This document shows, piece by piece, positions 6,645-11,605 of a stretch of DNA of 12,600 nucleotides (the stretch's first letter is position 1; each line of letters starts with the position of its first letter). The DNA comes from Bacteroidales bacterium UBA5621 (GTDB lineage Bacteria > Bacteroidota > Bacteroidia > Bacteroidales > VadinHA17). Where the stretch lies: the NCBI GenBank assembly GCA_002424525.1, contig DIKJ01000120.1, positions 1 to 12,600 on the forward strand. Direction: 5' to 3'. The position numbers were made by a program, and so were the translations under genes. Below the pieces are notes generated by a model. The model did no database searches and was not told the DNA's origin. It was given only the letters and a program-made list of their open reading frames with translations.

Positions 6645-8438
6645 CTAAAGCCGATTCTTGTAGTAATTTTTCAAAATTGATGTTTTACCCGGACCGACCA
6701 GTTTTTTAAGTTCATTCTCCGGAGCCTTTGAGATTTCTTCCACGGAAGAAAAATTTTTCAGCAATGCCTCCTTGGTTTTGGGTCCGATCCCTTTTATCTG
6801 GTCCAGGTCCGATTTAAGGAATTGTGAAGATCGCTTGTCGCGGTGAAAACTTATCCCGAACCGGTGAGCTTCATTCCTTAGTTGCTGAATGATTTTCAGG
6901 CTGACCGAATTTTTATCAAGGTAGATCGGAACACTATCACCCGGGAAATATATTTCTTCCAGTCGTTTTGCTATTCCAATTATCGCGGTCTTATTACGCA
7001 GGTCCAGTTTTTCGAGGCTTTTGAGGGCAGATGAAAGCTGGCCTTTGCCGCCGTCGATGATTATCAGCTGGGGCAGACTGCTTTTCTCCGCGATCATCCT
7101 GCTGTAGCGTCGGTAAACAATCTCTTCCATCGAGGAGTAATCATCAGGTCCGCTAACAGTTTTCACATTGAAATGCCTGTACTCTTTTTTGCTGGGTTTT
7201 CCGTTACGGAAGACCACACATGCCGCAACGGGATTCTCTCCCATGGTGTTTGAGTTGTCGAAACATTCTATATGAGCCGGAAGCTCTGCCATATGCAGGT
7301 CGGCCTTCAGCTTTTCAAGGTTCTTGAACGTCCGGTCCCTGGGTTTCAGCTCCTCCCGCCTTTTCTTCTGTTCAAGTTTGTAGTATACTGCATTGCGGCC
7401 GGCAAGCTCAAGAAGTTTCTGCTTATCTCCCTTTACCGGAACTGTGTATCTGACTTTTTCGAACAAAATATCAGGTTTGAAGGGGACTATTATCTCAGGG
7501 GAATCACTCGAGACCCTCTGTCTTATCTCTGTTATTGCAAAACTGAGAAGTGATTCTTTCTCTTCATCTACCCTGCTTTTAATTTCAAGAGTAAAGGTCT
7601 GAATAACAGCGCCTTCAATCACTTTCAGATAGTTGACGTACATGTTATCCGTGTCCTGTGAAACTCCGAAAACATCTACATTCCTGATGGTTGCGCTTAC
7701 GATTGTTGATTTACTGCGGAATTTGGAGAGTATTTCAATTTTTTCCTTAATGACCTGCGCCTCCTCGAACCGGAGGTCTTTTGAATAGCCGGCCATCAAT
7801 CCCTTGAGATGCTCCATCACTGAGGAGATGTTTCCCCTGAGTATGTTTCTTATCTGGTCAATGCTCTCATTATATTCCTCTTCCGTCTGAAGTCCGACGC
7901 ACGGTCCTTTGCAGTTACCGATATGGTATTCGAGGCACACTCTGAACTTTCCGCTGTCGATATTCGTTTTCGTCAGGCTTAGCGAACAGGTCCTGAGTTT
8001 GTAAAGATGCCGTATCAGTCCAAGAAGGGTTTTTACCATCAATCCCGAAGTATATGGTCCGAAATATTCCGATCCGTCCCTGACAGTATTACGCGTACTG
8101 AAAACTCTCGGGAAGCGCTCTTTTTTTATGCAGATCCAGGGGAAGGTTTTATCATCTTTCAGTAGTATATTATACCTGGGCTGAAGCTTCTTAACAAGAT
8201 TGTTCTCAAGTAAAAGTGCATCTGATTCATTGTCCACGACCGTATGCCGCAAACCGGCTGCCCTGTTGAGCATAGCAGTGGTCTTGCCTGACTGGTTCTT
8301 GGAGAAATATGATGCGATTCTTTTCTTAAGGTCCTTTGCTTTTCCCACATAGATAACCTTGCCCGACATGTCAGTAAACTGGTAAACGCCGGGTTTATGG
8401 GGCAGGTGTGGCAATATTTGCTGCGGGTCAAGGGGCAT
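6645..8438 (-). CDS. uvrC: Excinuclease ABC subunit C
   Basis: This complete 597-aa UvrC makes the two incisions around DNA lesions bound by UvrB in nucleotide excision repair. The GIY-YIG nuclease domain occupies about residues 12-95: GVYQF with Y19, VIYVGKAKDLKKR with Y30 and R40, and E78 in LLLENN. Four cysteines, C151, C168, C176 and C180, match the conserved cluster (C...C-x7-C-x3-C) that binds Fe-S in UvrC. A UVR helix pair lies at about 220-238 (RFEEAQVIKEKIEIL). The RNase H-like nuclease shows D394 in ECFDNSN, D462 in IDGGKGQL and H525 in NEAHRFG. Tandem helix-hairpin-helix motifs end the protein (IKGIGPKTKEALL and KKLVGPGKTSIL). Length is normal and no residue is missing. It stands alone on this strand, with a promoter-like box just upstream. 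Confidence 0.97.
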   Translation of the reverse strand: MPLDPQQILPHLPHKPGVYQFTDMSGKVIYVGKAKDLKKRIASYFSKNQSGKTTAMLNRAAGLRHTVVDNESDALLLENNLVKKLQPRYNILLKDDKTFPWICIKKERFPRVFSTRNTVRDGSEYFGPYTSGLMVKTLLGLIRHLYKLRTCSLSLTKTNIDSGKFRVCLEYHIGNCKGPCVGLQTEEEYNESIDQIRNILRGNISSVMEHLKGLMAGYSKDLRFEEAQVIKEKIEILSKFRSKSTIVSATIRNVDVFGVSQDTDNMYVNYLKVIEGAVIQTFTLEIKSRVDEEKESLLSFAITEIRQRVSSDSPEIIVPFKPDILFEKVRYTVPVKGDKQKLLELAGRNAVYYKLEQKKRREELKPRDRTFKNLEKLKADLHMAELPAHIECFDNSNTMGENPVAACVVFRNGKPSKKEYRHFNVKTVSGPDDYSSMEEIVYRRYSRMIAEKSSLPQLIIIDGGKGQLSSALKSLEKLDLRNKTAIIGIAKRLEEIYFPGDSVPIYLDKNSVSLKIIQQLRNEAHRFGISFHRDKRSSQFLKSDLDQIKGIGPKTKEALLKNFSSVEEISKAPENELKKLVGPGKTSILKNYYKNRL

Positions 8439-8456
8439 GCTCTGCTATGATTATGG

Positions 8457-8464
8457 CAAAGATA
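8457..8464 (-). promoter_or_regulatory. Bacteroidota -7 box for uvrC
   Basis: Read on the minus strand this is TATCTTTG, an exact TAnnTTTG match ending 18 bp before the uvrC ATG. The -33 region falls inside the 8-bp tandem repeats at 8476-8507, and no TTTG at the standard spacing is seen. Confidence 0.5.
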
Positions 8465-8475
8465 ATTAATACAGG

Positions 8476-8507
8476 GTTTCAAGGTTTCATGGTTTCAAAG
8501 TTTCAAG
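8476..8507. repeat. Tandem 8-bp repeat GTTTCAAG, four units
   Basis: Four consecutive 8-bp units read GTTTCAAG, GTTTCATG, GTTTCAAA and GTTTCAAG, followed by a partial GTTTGG. They lie directly upstream of the uvrC -7 box, in the position of its -33 element and beyond. Confidence 0.85.
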
Positions 8508-8662
8508 GTTTGGCTTCGCCGAGCTCTCCCGACAAAAAGCCGGGATCGGTTCAGAGTTTACATTTGGCTGTCATTCGCCCTTTCACCTTCGCTACCTCCT
8601 TCGCTACCGACTACGCTAAGGCTACGTCGGCCAAAGAAAGCTTCGGTGCACAAAGGCGCGCT

Positions 8663-8689
8663 GTCATTCATTGTTAACAATTGAATGAC
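8663..8689. repeat. Imperfect palindrome with TTGTTAACAA centre
   Basis: The outer arms GTCATTCA (8663-8670) and TGAATGAC (8682-8689) are exact reverse complements. The 10-bp centre TTGTTAACAA (8671-8680) is itself a perfect palindrome; one extra T sits before the right arm. The right half overlaps the left flanking repeat of the first ATPase gene. Confidence 0.75.
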
Positions 8690-8698
8690 CATCGAATG
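8671..8698 (+). repeat. Left flanking direct repeat of the ATPase 1 segment
   Basis: This 28-bp stretch aligns with 10120-10148 in the same orientation at 24 of 29 columns with a single 1-base gap. The shared blocks are TTGT, AACAAT, GAATGAC, AT and GAATG. Together the two copies bracket the AT-rich ATPase gene and its promoter array. Confidence 0.75.
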
Positions 8699-8737
8699 TC
8701 GAAGCGTCAGCGGAGATCCCGTCCTTGCGGGAACCAT

Positions 8738-8765
8738 CGAATGACCATTGAATGACCATAGAATG
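8738..8765 (+). repeat. 11-bp tandem repeats NGAATGACCAT
   Basis: Copies begin at 8738 (C), 8749 (T) and, partial, 8760 (A), each followed by GAATG and, in the first two, ACCAT. Related copies lie at 8682-8692 and 8693-8700 and, beyond the ATPase gene, at 10132-10142 and 10143-10153. Confidence 0.8.
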
Positions 8766-8811
8766 CTTAACAAAGTATATAAATATGAATTAAAACGAAT
8801 ATACTCGATTC

Positions 8812-8833
8812 TTTATCATTAATTAATGATAAA
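8812..8833. promoter_or_regulatory. Perfect 22-bp palindrome, candidate operator
   Basis: TTTATCATTAA (8812-8822) is followed at once by its exact reverse complement TTAATGATAAA (8823-8833). It fills the space between the first and second 39-bp-spaced repeats and is the best dyad in the window for binding a dimeric regulator. It lies 25 bp upstream of the putative -7 box. Confidence 0.6.
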
Positions 8834-8857
8834 CATAATATACTCGATTCTTCTTCG

Positions 8858-8865
8858 TATTTTTG
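8858..8865 (+). promoter_or_regulatory. Putative -7 box for ATPase 1
   Basis: TATTTTTG matches TAnnTTTG exactly and ends 23 bp before the ATG at 8889. It lies between the second and third 39-bp-spaced repeats. No -33 TTTG is seen; the second repeat copy occupies that position. Confidence 0.4.
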
Positions 8866-8888
8866 TTGTATTCTTAATATACTCGAAT

Positions 8889-10097
8889 ATGATAAAAAGA
8901 GACATCTATCTTGATCGGATAGCTCCCTTCATCGATAAACCTGTAATTAAAGCAATCACCGGGATAAGAAGGTGCGGTAAAAGCACCTTCCTGAAAATTC
9001 TGATGAATGAGCTGGAAAGAAGAGGGATCAGCCCTGATAATATAATATATATAAACAAAGATTCATTAAAATTTGACTTCATCAGGACATACAGTGATCT
9101 TCAAAACTATGTCAGTGAAGCTTTTAACTCAGATCAAGGTAAAAAGTATCTCTTCATTGATGAGGTTCAGGAAATCGGGCAGTGGGAAAGAGCCGTAGCA
9201 GGATTTTTTACGGATGAATCAGCAGACATCTATATCACAGGTTCCAATGCGGATTTGCTTGCATCCGATCTGGCAAGACTTCTGACAGGAAGGTATATTG
9301 AAATTAAGATGAATACGCTGATATTCAGCGAATTTCTTACATTCAGAAACAAATCAAAAGCAGAAAAGGATGATGAGTTTGCCCTTTTCATGAAATATGG
9401 CGGTTTCCCGGGGATTCACAGGATGGAATTTTCTGATGAGGTGATCAGCCAGTATATAAGTGCCATATACAGCACCATTCTTCTGAAGGATGTCGTAACC
9501 CGAAACCAGGTACGTGACGTAGCAATGCTTGAAAGGATAGCCACATATCTTGCTGATAATATTGGTAATATCACCACCGCAAAAGGGATAAGCAACTATA
9601 TCAAGTCTCAGCAACTAACTTGTTCTGCCGATACGGTGCAGAATTATCTGCAATGGATTTCTCAGGCTTATATGGCTCACAGGGTGAGTCGTTTCGACAT
9701 TAAAGGCAAAAGGCAGCTTGAACTTTACGACAAATACTTCATGGGCGATGTAGGTTTCATAAATACTATTCTTGGGGATAAATTTCAGGATATATCCGGT
9801 AAACTCGAAAATGTGGTTTATCTCGAATTGATTACACGAGGATATAAGGTCGATATCGGGAAATTGAATGAGCGGGAAATAGATTTCATAGCTGCAAAGG
9901 GTAAAAAGAAGATGTATATTCAGGTTGCATATTTACTGGTTAATGAGGCTGTTATAGAAAGGGAATTTAGAGTTCTTGAATCTGTAAAGGATAACCACCC
10001 TAAAATTGTACTATCCATGGATAAGCACTTTGGCAGCGAGCGAAACGGTATAAAATGGTTTAATCTTGTAGATTTTTTGGTGACACCAGAATCGTAA
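8889..10097 (+). CDS. AAA+ ATPase with C-terminal DUF4143 (AAA_14 family), ATPase 1
   Basis: This 402-aa protein shows Walker A GIRRCGKS (25-32), Walker B YLFIDE (87-92), a sensor-like TGSN (117-120) and LTGRY (132-136). These are followed by a winged-helix-like stretch (about 207-265) and a C-terminal nuclease-like fold with E313, D332 in EIDF, and Q345/A347 where E and K are expected. The frame is open to an ATG at 8826, but the extra 21 residues come from the 39-bp repeats; MIKRDIYLDRI at 8889 is the usual start of this family. The role of the family is not established; it is expanded in Bacteroidota and archaea. Sampled 60-bp rows are 32 and 37% G+C, against 50 to 63% in rows from the reductase and pfk genes, and it is flanked by direct repeats, which suggests acquisition. 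It converges on a distant paralogue. Confidence 0.88.
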   Translation: MIKRDIYLDRIAPFIDKPVIKAITGIRRCGKSTFLKILMNELERRGISPDNIIYINKDSLKFDFIRTYSDLQNYVSEAFNSDQGKKYLFIDEVQEIGQWERAVAGFFTDESADIYITGSNADLLASDLARLLTGRYIEIKMNTLIFSEFLTFRNKSKAEKDDEFALFMKYGGFPGIHRMEFSDEVISQYISAIYSTILLKDVVTRNQVRDVAMLERIATYLADNIGNITTAKGISNYIKSQQLTCSADTVQNYLQWISQAYMAHRVSRFDIKGKRQLELYDKYFMGDVGFINTILGDKFQDISGKLENVVYLELITRGYKVDIGKLNEREIDFIAAKGKKKMYIQVAYLLVNEAVIEREFRVLESVKDNHPKIVLSMDKHFGSERNGIKWFNLVDFLVTPES

Positions 10098-10119
10098 TAA
10101 AAACTATCAACGGCAATTA

Positions 10120-10148
10120 TTGTCAAACAATCGAATGACTATTGAATG
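10120..10148 (+). repeat. Right flanking direct repeat of the ATPase 1 segment
   Basis: This is the partner of 8671-8698, in the same orientation. It contains ATTGT-CAA-ACAAT (10119-10131) and two 11-bp NGAATGACNAT units (10132-10142, 10143-10153). Its right end overlaps the last codons and the stop of the convergent ATPase 2 gene. Confidence 0.75.
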
Positions 10149-11500
10149 ACAATACTTCTCAGTATGCCGGCAAGGTAAATGGGTAGCGAAATCAGATTAT
10201 AGGTAAGCTCCTCCCGGCCAGGTAAATTGACCCGGGCTGTGAATCCTTTGCCGACTGATGGGGTATCGGTATTGAACCGGATGCCGGTATCCTTGTGTTT
10301 TTCCGCCAGGAAGACATGCAATGATTTCAGCTTACCCCGTTTCCCGGCTTTTATCTCAATGGGGTAAATGTTATTGCCAACCTGGTACAGGCAATCAATC
10401 TCCGCATTTGAGTTTTTGGCTTCGCGTATCCAGTAGTGCAGTTTTTGCCCGATGAAAGGCTCACTGGTTGCTAAAAACTCCTGAAAAACAAACTGCTCTG
10501 CATGGACTCCCTCAAAAGAAGTCACCAGATTATCTATGTCTGTTAATTTGATTCCTGCAATATGATTCAGAACCCCTATATCGAAAAATACCGGTTTGAA
10601 AACATCATTATCCTGCATTTGTGAAAGGGGTACGGTTGTGGACCTGGTATGCCTGACAAGGTGCACTATCCTGCTCATTTCCAATTTCAGGAAAGCATCT
10701 TTCAAGAGAGCGGAAGAAGCACTCCTGTTCACATTCACATATTTCACCTTTTTCCCTACATTGTTTGTCACGTAGCGCAAAACGTCCTTTAAATGCTCCT
10801 GTTGCTTGCGGGTTCCATACTTTGAAAAGTCATATTCAATGGAGGTAATCAGGTTGGAGTGAATCTTTTCAATGCCCGTCAGATCTTTCGTTTCTATATA
10901 ATAATCGATTGATTCAGGCATTCCTCCGATGAAGAAATACAACCTCAACAACTCCAGTATCCTTTTATGAACCGCTTCACTGAACAGCCCTGCGAATGAA
11001 AAATCGTTTATGTACTGAACCAGTCCATCCTCGCCGATCGCTGCTAAAAACTCAGAGAAACTCAATGGGTACATATAAGCAAATTCAATCCTGCCCACCG
11101 GCATTGAATATTGTATCTCGTTCAGGGTATGGTCTAAAAGGGACCCGGCACAAATGACATGCAATCCTGGTCTTTGCTCGTAAAAATAGCGTAAGGCTGC
11201 AATGGCTTTAGGGCATGCCTGTATTTCATCAATGAAGAATAACGTGTTTTCATCTTCGACAGGAACCTGATGAAGCACCGACAGTTCATTTATGATCTGT
11301 TCAGGTTGCATGGTTTCAAATACTGAATGTATGTTACGGTCCTGCTCCAGGTCCACTTTTAAAAAATACCTGTAATTCGCACCTGCGAATTTTTCTACAC
11401 TGTACGTTTTCCCAACCTGGCGGGCACCTCTGATTATCAGTGGTTTTCTATTCAGGCTTCCTTTCCATGTTGCCAGATATTTTTCAATTTCCCTTTCCAT
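10139..11500 (-). CDS. AAA+ ATPase with C-terminal DUF4143 and intact nuclease-like motif, ATPase 2
   Basis: This 453-aa protein belongs to the same family as ATPase 1 but is only distantly similar to it. Walker A GARQVGKT is at 25-32, Walker B LFFIDE at 87-92, and AGS at 118-120 is the sensor position. The middle region includes LYFFIGGMPESIDYYI, a DUF4143-typical segment, then a helical stretch. The C-terminus holds a PD-(D/E)XK-like motif, EID around 367-369 and PIEIKAG around 380-385, with the Lys retained. The ATG at 11500 puts Walker A at the normal distance from the N-terminus. The last codons and TAG lie in the 11-bp GAATGAC repeat. Its promoter region carries 32-bp-spaced repeats. 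Function of the family is not established. It ends 42 bp from ATPase 1, tail to tail. Confidence 0.9.
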   Translation of the reverse strand: MEREIEKYLATWKGSLNRKPLIIRGARQVGKTYSVEKFAGANYRYFLKVDLEQDRNIHSVFETMQPEQIINELSVLHQVPVEDENTLFFIDEIQACPKAIAALRYFYEQRPGLHVICAGSLLDHTLNEIQYSMPVGRIEFAYMYPLSFSEFLAAIGEDGLVQYINDFSFAGLFSEAVHKRILELLRLYFFIGGMPESIDYYIETKDLTGIEKIHSNLITSIEYDFSKYGTRKQQEHLKDVLRYVTNNVGKKVKYVNVNRSASSALLKDAFLKLEMSRIVHLVRHTRSTTVPLSQMQDNDVFKPVFFDIGVLNHIAGIKLTDIDNLVTSFEGVHAEQFVFQEFLATSEPFIGQKLHYWIREAKNSNAEIDCLYQVGNNIYPIEIKAGKRGKLKSLHVFLAEKHKDTGIRFNTDTPSVGKGFTARVNLPGREELTYNLISLPIYLAGILRSIVIQ

Positions 11501-11508
11501 TTTACACA

Positions 11509-11520
11509 GATCATTTGATC
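11509..11520. promoter_or_regulatory. Short palindrome overlapping the ATPase 2 promoter
   Basis: GATCA-TT-TGATC is a 5-bp dyad with a 2-bp centre, touching the -7 box and ending 8 bp upstream of the start codon. It could be an operator, but a dyad this short may be chance. Confidence 0.3.
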
Positions 11521-11527
11521 AAAGATA
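11520..11527 (-). promoter_or_regulatory. Bacteroidota -7 box for ATPase 2
   Basis: On the minus strand this reads TATCTTTG, an exact TAnnTTTG match and identical to the uvrC box. It ends 19 bp before the ATG at 11500. The 32-bp repeats begin about 9 bp upstream of it and occupy the -33 region. Confidence 0.5.
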
Positions 11528-11535
11528 GTAAAATA

Positions 11536-11605
11536 TATTGGAAATAAGAAGAAATGCTCCAAAATAGTATTGGAAAATAGAAGAAATGCTCTAAAATACT
11601 ATTGG
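11536..11605. repeat. 32-bp direct repeats upstream of ATPase 2
   Basis: Units at 11536-11567 and 11568-11599 are each 32 bp and agree at 28 positions; a remnant (TATTGGA) begins exactly 32 bp later at 11600. Each unit starts TATTGG and contains AGAAGAAATGCTC. The first unit has TTGGA/TCCAA arms (11538-11542, 11558-11562). The remnant overlaps the stop codon of the neighbouring decarboxylase gene. With the promoter box this fills the whole 98-bp gap. Confidence 0.85.

Larger units (their letters stand above)
8798..8886 (+). repeat. Three copies of AATATACTCGA spaced exactly 39 bp apart
   Basis: AATATACTCGATTCTT occurs at 8798-8813 and identically at 8837-8852; its first 11 bases recur at 8876-8886. 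Both start-to-start distances are 39 bp, while the sequence between copies differs. The third copy ends 2 bp before the ATPase start codon. This is more regular than expected by chance and suggests an operator or iteron-like array. Confidence 0.85.
8439..8888. other. 450-bp gene-free, repeat-rich divergent intergenic region
   Basis: This stretch separates uvrC (leftward) from the first ATPase gene (rightward). I see no credible gene in it. It holds, in order: the uvrC promoter box; the 8-bp GTTTCAAG array; a hairpin with TCCCG/CGGGA arms (8527-8545); two 11-bp copies of CCTTCGCTACC at 12-bp spacing (8586-8608); a CCGAC/GTCGG inverted repeat (8607-8630); an imperfect palindrome (8663-8689); 11-bp GAATGACCAT-type repeats; a second TCCCG/CGGGA hairpin (8717-8732); a 22-bp perfect palindrome; and most of a 39-bp-spaced array ending at the ATPase start codon. 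Short frames across it are low-complexity and match no family. Confidence 0.8.

Noticed and set aside
7272..7602. Plus-strand open frames inside uvrC
   Set aside because: They are shadows of a complete and well-conserved uvrC on the other strand and show no family features.
8527..8545. TCCCG/CGGGA hairpin as an intrinsic terminator
   Set aside because: There is no U-tract after the stem on either strand and no gene ends nearby; the run of T or A is in the loop.
8558..8773. A 71-residue frame on the minus strand across the repeat mosaic, and an 89-residue frame on the plus strand (8408-8677)
   Set aside because: Their sequences are translations of the short repeats (for example the GSEGGSEGE run), match no family, and overlap uvrC or hairpins; they look non-coding.
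8826..8888. N-terminal hydrophobic extension of ATPase 1 (possible membrane anchor) from the ATG at 8826
   Set aside because: The extra 21 residues are encoded by the 39-bp repeats and the right half of the palindrome; family members normally start close to MIKRDIYLDRI, and a promoter box lies within this stretch.
8798..8891. CRISPR-like array because of constant spacing
   Set aside because: Only 11 to 16 bp are repeated, only three copies exist, there are no cas genes, and the array ends at a start codon; the same applies to the 32-bp repeats at 11536-11605.
10138..11604. ACTATTG at 10138-10144 and again at 11598-11604 as a target-site duplication around ATPase 2
   Set aside because: Seven bases within repeat-rich DNA are weak evidence, no terminal inverted repeats were found, and each copy belongs to a different local repeat family.
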